Positions 7,458-15,898 of a stretch of DNA of 31,740 nucleotides are shown here, piece after piece. A program made the position numbers and the translations under genes. The stretch spans positions 1 to 31,740 of the forward strand of contig DAOTUC010000203.1 of NCBI GenBank assembly GCA_034437315.1. Reading direction: 5' to 3'. The notes under the pieces are model-generated. The model had not been told where the DNA came from, did not search any database, and was given only the letters and a program-made list of their open reading frames with translations. Position 1 is the first letter of the stretch; each line of letters starts with the position of its first letter. The stretch comes from DSAR01 sp034437315. GTDB lineage: Bacteria; Chloroflexota; Anaerolineae; B4-G1.

Positions 7458-10007
7458 CTACACCAGACCCTCGACGGTAGCGCTGAGGTACGCCTCAATC
7501 TCCGAGGCGGTCGAGAGCGAGAGCGCCTGCTCGGCGATCTCTCGCGCTTGGCCCATCGTCAGCGAGCGGATCAATTGCTTGGCGATGGGAATAGCACGGG
7601 GCGTCATGCTGAACTCATCCAGCCCCAGCCCCAATAGCACCGGAATCGCCAGGCGCTGGCCGGCCAACTCGCCACAGACGCCCACCCACTTCCCCGCCGC
7701 GTGTCCGCCCTCAATGGTGCGCGCGATCAGGCGCAGCACCGCCGGGTCCAGGGCGTTGTACAAATCGCCCAGCGCCTCGTTGCCCCGGTCGCAGGCTAAC
7801 GTGTACTGGGTCAGGTCGTTGCTTCCCACGCTGAAAAAGTCCACCTCGGCGGATAGGGCGTCCACCATCAGCGCCGCCGCTGGCGTCTCCACCATCACGC
7901 CGACCTCCATATCTTGCGCGTGGGGCGCGCCCTCAGCCGCCAGGTCCTCTTTCGCTTGGCGTAAGTGCGCTTTGGCCCACCGCATTTCGGTCAACGTGGC
8001 GACCAGGGGAAACATCACCTTTAGATTATAGCCGGCGCCGGCCCGCAAGATCGCCCGCAGTTGGACGGTGAGCAGATCGGGATGTCGCCGGGAGAGGCGA
8101 ATGGCTCGCATCCCCAGGGCAGGGTTGGCCTCTTCACGCCGGGTAATTGAGGGCAGGGGCTTGTCGCCGCCCACGTCCAGTGTGCGCACGATGACGGGTC
8201 GCTGGCCCATCACGTCGGCGATAGCGCAGTAAACGTCGACCTGTTCATCCTCGCTGGGCAAGACGCCGCGATCCAGGTAGAGGAATTCCGTGCGCAACAG
8301 GCCGACCCCCTCCGCACCGTGCGCCAGCGCCTCTCTCGCCGACGCCGCATCGCCGACGTTGCCGACGATTTCGACCCGCTGCCCATCCTTCGTGACCGCC
8401 GGTTGGTCGACCTGCCGCATCGCCTCGGCCCATCGGGCCGCCCGCCGTTCTTCGCGCTCGCGATAGGCCTGCACGACATCGGGCGACGGCTCAATCTCCA
8501 CCATACCGGTCTCGCCATCCATCGCCAGCAAGACACCATCCGTTACCTGTAGAATCCGCTCGCCCAGGCCGACGACGGCCGGCAGGTTCCACATCCGCGC
8601 CAGGATCGCCACGTGTGAGGTGGCCCCGCCCACCGCCGTGCACAGGCCCAACACCCGCTCCCGGTCGAAGCGCGCCGTATCGGAAGGGGTCAGGTCGCGG
8701 GCCAGCACAATCGCCGGTTCCGTCGCCGCTGCCAGCGGCTCCACCTCCGTTATGTCCAGTAGGATGCGCAACACGCGGTCGCGCACGTCGCGCACGTCGG
8801 CCGCCCGCAGGCGCATCAACTCATCCTCCGCCTGGTCGAAGCGGGCCGCCCATTGATCGGCGATGTCGCTCACCGCCGCCTCGGCGTTACAGGAAGCGGC
8901 CTGTATCTCCTCTTTGACGCCGTTCACCAGCGCCGGGTCTTCCAACATCATCCGCTGGAATTCGAAGATCTGCCCGACTTGCTCATCCTGTTGCGCCACT
9001 TCTTGTTGAAGCGCGGTCAATTCGGCGCGGGCCTGGCGGAACGCCTCGGTCAGGCGCTCGATCTCGGCCGCCGGATCGGAGACCTGGCGGCGCTCGACGC
9101 TCAGTTCGGGGGGGCGGTAGAGAAGGACGGGGCCTACGACGATGCCCTCGGAGGCGGGGATGCCCTGCAAGCGATCGCCTGCCTCCGGGGCGGTTTTCTT
9201 GGGGGCGAGCGGTTCTTCCGCGCCCTCATCCTTCTCTTTCTCCTTCTCTTTCTCTTTCTTCACTTGTTCCGGCGCTTCCATCTCGCCGAATCCATCCTCG
9301 ACCAGTTGTCGCAACGCGGCGATGGCCTCAGCCGCGTCTGGCCCGCGCGCCTCAATCCGGATGCGCTCCCCTTGCCAGGCGGTTCCGCGACTCGCTACGT
9401 CGAGCATACTCTGCGCGTCGGCGCTGGGGCGCTTGTGCGTCACATTCTGCACTGTGACGTCCGCCTCAAACTGCATCGCCGTGCGCACGAAGCGGGCGGC
9501 GGGCCGGGCGTGCAGGCCAGTCGGGTTGAGAATGGGCAACTCCACCCATTCTAGCGTCTCGTCTTCCGTGTCCGGGAGGGATGGGAGCGGCCCATCGCCT
9601 GGCGTATCCTTTTCGACCTTGGCGATTTCCAGCGCCCGCTCGGCCGCTTTTTGAACCACATCCAGGTCGCCTCCGCCCGCGGCCGCCACCACAGCCGCGA
9701 TAGCCCCCTCGATCACCGGCGCGTTGGAGATGCGCACGCGCGTCTGTTCCTCTGGCGGCAGCATCTCGACAGCCATTTGTGTGACCATCACGGCGCTGCC
9801 CAGGTCGGCCAACACCAGGGCGTCACCCTGCGCCAATACCTGTTCCAGGGCTCGGCTGACTTTTTCTATACTGGTGCCGATTTCATCGTCATCTGTACCG
9901 CCAGCGGGGATAGCCAGGATGCCTTCCTCTCCCGCCATCTGGAGGGCCAATTTACACGCGCCAACGGCGACTTGGTGACTGTGAGAGACTACGATGATTC
10001 CAACCAC
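7458..10007 (-). CDS. dhaM: DhaM-HPr-enzyme I fusion, PEP phosphotransferase for dihydroxyacetone kinase
   Basis: 849 residues carrying a whole PTS relay. Residues 1-135 are the DhaM EIIA(mannose-like) domain, with His9 in VVSHSHQV. Residues about 150-245 are HPr, with His166 in NPTGLHARPA. A Lys/Glu-repeat linker (about 247-275) leads to a full enzyme I. That domain has phospho-His465 in GGATSHVAI, then VGLLRTEFLY, FFSVGSNDLTQY and the PEP-site cysteine in GVCGELAGQR. Phosphate would pass from PEP to His465, His166 and His9, then to ADP on DhaL. E. coli DhaM has EIIA, HPr and only a fragment of enzyme I, so this version looks self-sufficient. The GTG start has GGGGGA upstream. It is the last gene of the glycerol/DHA cluster. 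Confidence 0.93.
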   Translation of the reverse strand: MVGIIVVSHSHQVAVGACKLALQMAGEEGILAIPAGGTDDDEIGTSIEKVSRALEQVLAQGDALVLADLGSAVMVTQMAVEMLPPEEQTRVRISNAPVIEGAIAAVVAAAGGGDLDVVQKAAERALEIAKVEKDTPGDGPLPSLPDTEDETLEWVELPILNPTGLHARPAARFVRTAMQFEADVTVQNVTHKRPSADAQSMLDVASRGTAWQGERIRIEARGPDAAEAIAALRQLVEDGFGEMEAPEQVKKEKEKEKEKDEGAEEPLAPKKTAPEAGDRLQGIPASEGIVVGPVLLYRPPELSVERRQVSDPAAEIERLTEAFRQARAELTALQQEVAQQDEQVGQIFEFQRMMLEDPALVNGVKEEIQAASCNAEAAVSDIADQWAARFDQAEDELMRLRAADVRDVRDRVLRILLDITEVEPLAAATEPAIVLARDLTPSDTARFDRERVLGLCTAVGGATSHVAILARMWNLPAVVGLGERILQVTDGVLLAMDGETGMVEIEPSPDVVQAYREREERRAARWAEAMRQVDQPAVTKDGQRVEIVGNVGDAASAREALAHGAEGVGLLRTEFLYLDRGVLPSEDEQVDVYCAIADVMGQRPVIVRTLDVGGDKPLPSITRREEANPALGMRAIRLSRRHPDLLTVQLRAILRAGAGYNLKVMFPLVATLTEMRWAKAHLRQAKEDLAAEGAPHAQDMEVGVMVETPAAALMVDALSAEVDFFSVGSNDLTQYTLACDRGNEALGDLYNALDPAVLRLIARTIEGGHAAGKWVGVCGELAGQRLAIPVLLGLGLDEFSMTPRAIPIAKQLIRSLTMGQAREIAEQALSLSTASEIEAYLSATVEGLV

Positions 10008-10060
10008 TTTATATCCCCCGTTTTATATCCCGCTGTAATTGCAGCCAACCTCCCACAGGT

Positions 10061-10750
10061 TTAAACGCTTGCGGTCATTTTTGAACCTGCTGGAGGGTAA
10101 GGGTAAGTTGAACAGGCGGGGCACGTTGCTGTCTCCACCGGCGCGGCGTCGACCCGCGTTCCAGCGCCTATATAGCCAACGTCTCCGCATCGACATGCAT
10201 ACCATCCCTCGCTAACTTGCTCGAAGGGCCAACGCGGCGCAGTCAGGTCTATCGTCTCCAGACCGATCTTCCAGCGGGCGTTGGTGATGAGCTTCCGGCA
10301 TCCCGCCCGCTGCAAGCGATCGAAGTAGTCGCCAAAGTGCTGGCAATGGCGCATCAACAGCACAGCCGCCGTGAGGCCCGGCGGGATGGAAAAATCGAGC
10401 GCATTGGCGCATATCGCGTGCAAATTGCGCGGCAGCGACAGGCCAATCGTCTCCAGGGCTGGGCCAAGCACCCGGGGGTTGCACTCCACGGCGTAGACCC
10501 GTCGCGCGATCTCGGCGATGCGCAACGCCAACCTCAGGTCGCCCGCGCCCACGTCCAGCACGACGTCGCACTCGTCGATCTGGGTCAACGCCTGACTGTA
10601 AACGTCCTCGTCATAAGGGCTGTACCAGCTCTCCCAATCGCTCAAGCCGTGACAGCGCTCGAAGGCAGACCATAGCGCCAAATCCTCGTGGAATTGGCGC
10701 CGTTTAGCGTCCGTATTCGCTTCCAATTGCCCCAAGATATCGTCTTTCAT
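10061..10750 (-). CDS. Class I SAM-dependent methyltransferase-like protein with C-terminal zinc ribbon
   Basis: 229 residues. A class I methyltransferase motif I is visible at VVLDVGAGDLRLALRIAE, followed by the acidic strand end VYAVECNPR. This resembles the SAM-binding core of rRNA/small-molecule methyltransferases. The C-terminal 50 residues hold paired cysteines (ACRCGDVGY, then ATCPAC), a likely Zn ribbon. The substrate is unknown. It sits between a small membrane protein and the DhaM fusion in the glycerol operon, 53 bp before the latter, with no obvious metabolic reason. Whether it acts on glycerol metabolism or is just cotranscribed cannot be told from sequence. Confidence 0.65.
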   Translation of the reverse strand: MKDDILGQLEANTDAKRRQFHEDLALWSAFERCHGLSDWESWYSPYDEDVYSQALTQIDECDVVLDVGAGDLRLALRIAEIARRVYAVECNPRVLGPALETIGLSLPRNLHAICANALDFSIPPGLTAAVLLMRHCQHFGDYFDRLQRAGCRKLITNARWKIGLETIDLTAPRWPFEQVSEGWYACRCGDVGYIGAGTRVDAAPVETATCPACSTYPYPPAGSKMTASV

Positions 10751-10788
10751 CCTATCTGTCTGTTCCCGGTCCGCCTGCGAGCGCTTTC

Positions 10789-11058
10789 TTAGGACCGTCT
10801 CTTAAAGATGGACCAATCGGAGCGTTGCATCATCGCCAACCAGAAACCTATCCAGGCGATGGGGAACAGGATCATACTGAGCGTGCGTCCCCCGACGTAG
10901 AACATATACTCACTGAGGATCAACGGCGCGATAAAGATCAAAGCCCAGCCCCAGAGGGGGATCCAGTCGTATTTGCCCGCTTGATCTTGCGCTGCCTGAG
11001 CGTCGGATGAGGCGCGGGAAGAAAGTTTCTTTTTTGAGCGTTTTTTGCGTTTACCCAT
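10789..11058 (-). CDS. Small basic two-helix membrane protein
   Basis: 89 residues, not assigned to a family. The N-terminus is strongly basic (GKRKKRSKKK), followed by a Ser/Ala/Gln-rich stretch. Two hydrophobic segments follow (WGWALIFIAPLILSEYMFYV and the MILFPIAWIGFWLAMM stretch), and the tail is basic (FKRRS). The topology is probably both ends cytoplasmic. It starts 18 bp after the glpA-like stop and ends 38 bp before the methyltransferase gene, so it belongs to the same transcript. It might anchor or organise the soluble flavoproteins at the membrane, but that is speculation. Confidence 0.65.
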   Translation of the reverse strand: MGKRKKRSKKKLSSRASSDAQAAQDQAGKYDWIPLWGWALIFIAPLILSEYMFYVGGRTLSMILFPIAWIGFWLAMMQRSDWSIFKRRS

Positions 11059-11076
11059 TTATCAGGTCTATGATGC

Positions 11077-12243
11077 CTAAGCGGTGGGCAACGGTTCGAG
11101 GTGGGTGCGGCAGGGCTCGTCGATGCCCATCTTCTGGCACACGAGATCGACCGTTTCCTCAGCCATCAACCGGAAGGTGGTCACTTTTCCACCGGTGATG
11201 GTGACAAAACCGCCGACGCTGTCGAGTTGCTCGTGGTCGAGAACGAAGTGAGCCCGGCTGACCTCGCGCCCTTCCTCCAGACCGTTCAACTCCTCTGGCG
11301 GTTCGTACAGGGGACGGACGCCGGCGTAGCAACGCTGGATGCTCATATCCTCAATCATGGGCACCATCTCCATCCCCTCTTCCAACATCTTGTAGACCTC
11401 CCATTCCTCGACGCAGAAACTGTCGGGATCGTCGACGGTCACCGACGTGGTGCCCAAGATAATCGTGGTCCCGACGGGGACGACGATGTCGCCGTCGGAG
11501 GGGTAACGGCAGCGGTTAACGGTCCGCGTCACAGGCCGGCTGTCCAGCACGACCATCGTGCCTTTGCTCAACACCATCGGCGCCTCAATACCGGCAAAGT
11601 GGGCTATCACATCGGTCCAGGGGCCAGAGGCATTGACGACGCACTCGGCCCGCACCTGGTATTCCTCCCCGCTGGTCTGGTCCACCGCCTCGACGCCGAC
11701 GACGCGGTCTCCCTCGCGCAGGATATTGGTGACCGGCGTATAGAGGAAGAGGCGAGACCCTAGCGCCTTGGCGGCGTTGACGCTGCCCATACACAGATCC
11801 CATCCATCGACGCTGCCATCCGGCACCGCCACCGCCTGCCGCAGTTGGGGCGACAGGTTGGGCTCTTCCTTCAAGGCCTCCGCGCCGGAGAGCACCTCGG
11901 TGGGGATCCCCACATCCTCGCAACCCTGGAGGAAAGTGGGCAAGAAATCCTCGTCCTGCTCATCCAGAACGACAAAGAAACCGCCCGTATCCTCAATGGC
12001 CTGGGGCGCGATCTCTCTTAATATCCGATTTTCCTGGATGCACTCCCGGGCGGCCGGTTGGTCTTTCACGGCGTAACGTCCGCCGCTGTGCAACAGGCCG
12101 TGAAAATTGCCCGTCGTGCCCTCCGAAAGATTGCCCCGTTCGAACAACACTGCATCCAAACCGCGCATCGCCAGGTCGCGCAGCACACCTGACCCCGTGA
12201 CTCCCCCACCGATGACGACGACTTGGGTTTCTAGTTTCTGCAT
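11077..12243 (-). CDS. glpA: FAD-dependent glycerol-3-phosphate dehydrogenase, GlpA-type catalytic core without Fe-S tail
   Basis: 388 residues of the D-amino-acid oxidase fold. It has VVVIGGGVTGSG (FAD), GNFHGLLHSGGRYAV, ARECIQEN, the VNASGPW strand, RCRYPSDGDIVVPVG, CYAGVRPL and TITGGKVTTFRLMAE. These match the first 385 or so residues of E. coli GlpA, as I recall it, almost block for block. It oxidises glycerol-3-phosphate to DHAP. E. coli GlpA goes on for about 150 residues with a BFD-like [2Fe-2S] domain and works with GlpB and GlpC. That tail and both partners are absent here. The genes for both ETF subunits lie immediately upstream, suggesting ETF is the acceptor. Of two adjacent ATGs (12246, 12243) the second has the better spacing (5 nt) from GGGAGGT. 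Confidence 0.92.
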   Translation of the reverse strand: MQKLETQVVVIGGGVTGSGVLRDLAMRGLDAVLFERGNLSEGTTGNFHGLLHSGGRYAVKDQPAARECIQENRILREIAPQAIEDTGGFFVVLDEQDEDFLPTFLQGCEDVGIPTEVLSGAEALKEEPNLSPQLRQAVAVPDGSVDGWDLCMGSVNAAKALGSRLFLYTPVTNILREGDRVVGVEAVDQTSGEEYQVRAECVVNASGPWTDVIAHFAGIEAPMVLSKGTMVVLDSRPVTRTVNRCRYPSDGDIVVPVGTTIILGTTSVTVDDPDSFCVEEWEVYKMLEEGMEMVPMIEDMSIQRCYAGVRPLYEPPEELNGLEEGREVSRAHFVLDHEQLDSVGGFVTITGGKVTTFRLMAEETVDLVCQKMGIDEPCRTHLEPLPTA

Positions 12244-12270
12244 CATCTACCTCCCGATTCTAAAAAAGGC

Positions 12271-13278
12271 TTATCCTGAAGCTGCTTTGACCGCCTCGAT
12301 CATAGAGGGCAAAACGTTCTGCCATTCGTCCACAATGCCCAGGTGAGCGACCTTGAAGATAGGCGCGTCCTCGTCTTTGTTGATCGCCACAATCGTCTTG
12401 GCCGATCCGGCGCCAGACATATGCTGGGGCGCGCCGGAGATCGCCACGGCGATGTAGAGGTTTGGCGCCACGATCTTGCCGGTCTGCCCGACCAGGTGGG
12501 AATGCGGCACCCATCCCATATCGGCCGCCGGGCGCGATCCGCCGACCGCCGCGTTGAGGGCGTCGGCCAATTCTCGTAACACTGTGAAATTTTCCTCCTC
12601 CTCCATGCCTCGCCCGCCGCTCACAATGACGTCGGCCTGATCCAGGCTGATGCCGGCGTATTCCGCCTCCTCGACAATCCGGTCGACCAGGGGAACTTGC
12701 GGCGTGATTGAGGCGACGTCAATGTCCAACGTTTTCGTCTCTCCCGTGCGGTCCGGATCCGCTGGCAATGGCTCGAAGGCCAGGGAGCGCGTCGTGGCTA
12801 ACTGTACGCCATCTCCCTGGATGACCATGTAGGCCATCGCTTTGCTCCCGTAGACGGGGCGCAACCAACGAATGGCGCCATCTTGGACGTCGAAACCGGT
12901 GCAGTCGGTCACGATGCCGGTTTGCAGGCGATAAGCCAGGCGCGGGGCCACGTGCCCACCGCTTAAGTCGTCGTGAGGGAAGAGAATGACGTCGGGCGAA
13001 ACTTGTTGTACGACCGTTTCGAGGATCGCCAACGCGACGTCTCCTTCCGGATAGTCTAAATCGGAGTGGCTGACGACGAGCACGTCATCGGCGCCGTGGT
13101 GTATCAAGCGCTCGGCGTGGGGCTCTACGTCGGCCCCTATGAGGAGCGCCTGCACGTGGGCGTCATCCCAGTGTTGCCCCAATTCCTGCGCTGCGGCCAA
13201 GATCTCTAGGCCAGAGGCCGGAAGTGTATCCGCCGCGTCTGTACTGGGCGCTGCAATAAACGTCAGGATATTCATCAT
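12271..13278 (-). CDS. etfA: Electron transfer flavoprotein alpha subunit
   Basis: 335 residues. The C-terminal FAD domain carries the family signatures: VSGGRGM, GQTGKIVAPNLYIAVAISG, the PQHMSG turn, AIN.DEDAPIF and HLGIVDEW. The N-terminal domain is a normal ETF-alpha fold. Together with EtfB it forms a soluble FAD-containing carrier that collects electrons from flavin dehydrogenases and gives them to a membrane quinone reductase or another acceptor. Two ATGs in tandem start the frame (13278, 13275). It is followed after 24-27 bp by the glpA-like gene and preceded by etfB. Direct adjacency to a glycerol-3-phosphate dehydrogenase is the noteworthy point. Whether this ETF bifurcates electrons cannot be judged from the motifs seen. 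Confidence 0.95.
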   Translation of the reverse strand: MMNILTFIAAPSTDAADTLPASGLEILAAAQELGQHWDDAHVQALLIGADVEPHAERLIHHGADDVLVVSHSDLDYPEGDVALAILETVVQQVSPDVILFPHDDLSGGHVAPRLAYRLQTGIVTDCTGFDVQDGAIRWLRPVYGSKAMAYMVIQGDGVQLATTRSLAFEPLPADPDRTGETKTLDIDVASITPQVPLVDRIVEEAEYAGISLDQADVIVSGGRGMEEEENFTVLRELADALNAAVGGSRPAADMGWVPHSHLVGQTGKIVAPNLYIAVAISGAPQHMSGAGSAKTIVAINKDEDAPIFKVAHLGIVDEWQNVLPSMIEAVKAASG

Positions 13279-13324
13279 CTTATCACTTCACCTTTCCATA
13301 AATCCACGAGAAATCCCGTCGGGG

Positions 13325-14137
13325 TCAAAGGAGCTTCTCTTCTTTGAGGCGCGTGATCAAATTTTGCGCCTTGTCCACCCCGGTTTCTCCTTCGATTAAT
13401 TCGCACACCATGTCCCGTTCTGGAATGAAAATGTCGTCTATGATGATTTGGTTTGACGTTAACGCGGATGAATCGATCACCAGGTCGTCCGCGGACCAGA
13501 CGGGGATCTTGGCCTTTCGCGCTTTCATAATCCCCCGCACCGATGCGTAGCGCGGCACGTTGCTCTCGTCGTTGGTCACGGTCACCACGGTGGGCAGCGG
13601 GGCTTCCAGGATATCGTATCCCACGTCAGTCGGGCGTCGCAGGCGGATTTTAGCGTTCTCTGGGTCTATGTTGGCGGCCAGCGTAGCGCATGGGATCTGC
13701 ATCTCTTCCGCCAGGAACAGACCGACCAGGCCCAGTTCCACGTCGCCGGCCTGGCGACCGCAGAGGATGACGTCTACGGGCTGATCGGCGTCCAGATCGT
13801 CCAACTTTTTCAGCGCGGCCGCCAGGATGCGGGCTTTGCCGAAAGCGTCGGCGCCCTCAAACGCGGGGTCGGTCACGCGGATGGCGTGATCGGCGCCCAT
13901 CGCCAACGCCTGGTGCAGCGATTCCTCCGTCTCATCGCCGCCAATAGTGACGATGCTTACCTGTCCATCCGTTTTCTCTCGCAATTGTAGGGCGATCTCA
14001 ATGGCTACCTCGTCGTAATCGCTGATGACCAGCGGTTGCCTCCCCCGGACTTGTTTTTGTGTCTCGGGGTCGATTTCAAATAAGTGCGGGGGGACCTCTG
14101 GATCGATTACCTGTTTCATACAAACGACAATATGCAC
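13325..14137 (-). CDS. etfB: Electron transfer flavoprotein beta subunit
   Basis: 270 residues. Family blocks are VVCMKQVIDPE, SDYDEVAIEIALQL, ALAMGADHAIRV, GRQAGDVELGLVG and PRYASVRGIMKARKAKI. The MKARK segment resembles the docking-loop end of ETF-beta. It binds AMP, or a second FAD in bifurcating ETFs, and pairs with EtfA. The GTG start is supported by GAGGTG five bases upstream. It follows glpK after 165 bp that contain a strong hairpin, and precedes etfA by 46 bp. The genes are ordered beta-alpha as in most ETF operons. Confidence 0.95.
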   Translation of the reverse strand: MHIVVCMKQVIDPEVPPHLFEIDPETQKQVRGRQPLVISDYDEVAIEIALQLREKTDGQVSIVTIGGDETEESLHQALAMGADHAIRVTDPAFEGADAFGKARILAAALKKLDDLDADQPVDVILCGRQAGDVELGLVGLFLAEEMQIPCATLAANIDPENAKIRLRRPTDVGYDILEAPLPTVVTVTNDESNVPRYASVRGIMKARKAKIPVWSADDLVIDSSALTSNQIIIDDIFIPERDMVCELIEGETGVDKAQNLITRLKEEKLL

Positions 14138-14189
14138 TTTTTCACCTCTTTCAAATACACACCGAATTAGAGATGCTGAGATTTATGAC

Positions 14190-14234
14190 GAGGGGGAACT
14201 GGAACGTCTGAAAGACAATTCCAGGTTCCCCCTC
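14190..14234 (-). repeat. Intercistronic hairpin between glpK and etfB
   Basis: The arm GAGGGGGAACTGGAA (14190-14204) pairs with 14219-14234 with a single bulged base. An inner GTCT/AGAC stem with a GAA loop extends it. There is no T-run after it on either strand, so it does not look like a classic terminator. It shares an AGGGGGAA/TTCCCCCT core with the hairpins at 16591 and 17775. It may stabilise or process the operon mRNA, or cause partial termination. Confidence 0.7.
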
Positions 14235-14302
14235 AATGGCTCACTCAAGCGAGTCCGATCTTCTCATTGATGCATTGAAGCGAGTAAGCCTTGACGATGC
14301 GC

Positions 14303-15817
14303 TTATTCTATCCAGTTGAAGGTCCGTTCCACGGCCTTCTTCCAACCCTTGTAGATCTCGGCGCGCCTGTCGGCGTCCATCTTGGGTTCCCAGGTCTTAT
14401 CGATGCCCCAGTTCTCGCGCAGGGATTCGACGTCATCCCAGAAGCCCACAGCCAAGCCAGAGGCGTAGGCCGAACCCAGCGCCGTCGTCTCGGAGACGGT
14501 CGGGCGGATGACGGGCACACCCAGGATGTCGGCCTGGAATTGCATCAACAGCTCGTTGTAGACCATGCCGCCGTCGACCTTGAGGGCCTTCAGCTTAACG
14601 CCGGAGTCCTTCTCCATCGCGTCCAGCACCTCGCGGGTCTGGTAGGCGGTGGCCTCCAGGGCGGCGCGGGCGATGTGGTACTTGTTGACGTAGCGGGTCA
14701 TGCCGACGATCACGCCGCGAGCGTCGCTCTTCCAGTAAGGCGCGAAGAGGCCGGAGAAGGCGGGTACGAAGTAGATGCCGCCGGCGTCATCAACCTTCTT
14801 GGCGAAGTCCTCGACGTGCTGGGAGAACTCGAAGAAGTTGAGGTTGTCGCGCAGCCACTGGACCAGCGCGCCAGTGATGGCAATGGAGCCCTCCAGGGCG
14901 TAGACCGCGTCAGCGTCGCCGAACTTGTAGCTTAGCGTGGTCAGCAGTCCGCTTTCGGAGGGGACGATCTCGGTGCCGGTGTTCATAAGCATGAAGCAGC
15001 CGGTGCCGTAGGTGTTCTTTGCCTCGCCGGCGCTGTAGCAGGTCTGGCCTACGAGCGCGCCTTGCTGGTCGCCCAGGTCGCCGCAGACGGGAATCGCGGC
15101 GCCTACCGGGCCGTTCTTGGGGGTCGTGCCGTAGAGATCGGGATCGCTGGAGGGGCGAATTTCCGGGAGCATCTGGCGGGGGATGCCCATAATCTTGAGG
15201 ATCTCGTCGTCCCAGTCCAGGGTCTCCAGGTCCATCAACATCGTCCGGCTGGCGTTGGTGACGTCGGTCACGTGCGCGCCGCCATCGGGGCCGCCGGTCA
15301 AGTTCCAGATTTCCCAGGTGTCGATGTTGCCGAAGACAGCGTCGCCGCGCTCGGCCGCCTCGCGAACGCCCTCGACGTTATCCAACATCCACTTGATCTT
15401 GGGGCCGGAGAAGTAGGTCGCCAACGGCAGGCCTACCTTGGGACGGAAACGATCCTGCCCGCCGTCCTCGGCTAGCGCGTTACAAATTTTGTCGGTGCGG
15501 GTATCCTGCCAGACAATGGCGTTGTAGTAGGGCTCGCCGGTGTTCTTGTTCCAGACGACGGTCGTCTCGCGCTGGTTGGTCACGCCGATAGAGGCGAGTT
15601 CTTCCCCCTGGACGCCTGACGATTCCAGGCCACCCTTGATCACGTCCTGGGTGCGGGCCCAAATTTCCATCGGGTCGTGTTCGACCCAGCCGGCCTGGGG
15701 GTAAATCTGTTCGTGCTCCATCTGGTGCACGCCGACCACTTGTCCACCGTGGTCAAAGATCATGAAACGGGTGCTGGTCGTACCTTGATCAACTGCTGCC
15801 GCATATTTCTTTGCCAT
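14303..15817 (-). CDS. glpK: Glycerol kinase
   Basis: 504 residues, the usual length. FGGY-family blocks are AAAVDQGTTSTRFMIF (ATPase phosphate loop), GVTNQRETTVVW, NAIVWQDTRT, NASRTMLMDL, YGTGCFMLMNTG, VPAFSGLFAPYW and LKVDGGMVYNELLMQ. It phosphorylates glycerol to sn-glycerol-3-phosphate with ATP in the cytoplasm, trapping glycerol brought in by GlpF and supplying the substrate for the GlpA-like dehydrogenase downstream. The ATG is preceded by AAGGAGAG. It lies 81 bp after dhaL. The mixing of glpK between DHA kinase genes and etf genes shows that the glycerol and DHA routes are encoded as one unit. Confidence 0.97.
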   Translation of the reverse strand: MAKKYAAAVDQGTTSTRFMIFDHGGQVVGVHQMEHEQIYPQAGWVEHDPMEIWARTQDVIKGGLESSGVQGEELASIGVTNQRETTVVWNKNTGEPYYNAIVWQDTRTDKICNALAEDGGQDRFRPKVGLPLATYFSGPKIKWMLDNVEGVREAAERGDAVFGNIDTWEIWNLTGGPDGGAHVTDVTNASRTMLMDLETLDWDDEILKIMGIPRQMLPEIRPSSDPDLYGTTPKNGPVGAAIPVCGDLGDQQGALVGQTCYSAGEAKNTYGTGCFMLMNTGTEIVPSESGLLTTLSYKFGDADAVYALEGSIAITGALVQWLRDNLNFFEFSQHVEDFAKKVDDAGGIYFVPAFSGLFAPYWKSDARGVIVGMTRYVNKYHIARAALEATAYQTREVLDAMEKDSGVKLKALKVDGGMVYNELLMQFQADILGVPVIRPTVSETTALGSAYASGLAVGFWDDVESLRENWGIDKTWEPKMDADRRAEIYKGWKKAVERTFNWIE

Positions 15818-15898
15818 CTGTTTGTTCTCTCCTTATAAACTATCAAGCACGCTGCAATCTTTCGCGCGCCATCTCAAGCGAGTATTGCACCATTCACT

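Noticed and set aside
8853..9554. 233-codon open frame antisense to the DhaM fusion
   Set aside because: It is antisense shadow. Its hydrophobic part comes from the Lys/Glu linker codons read backwards.
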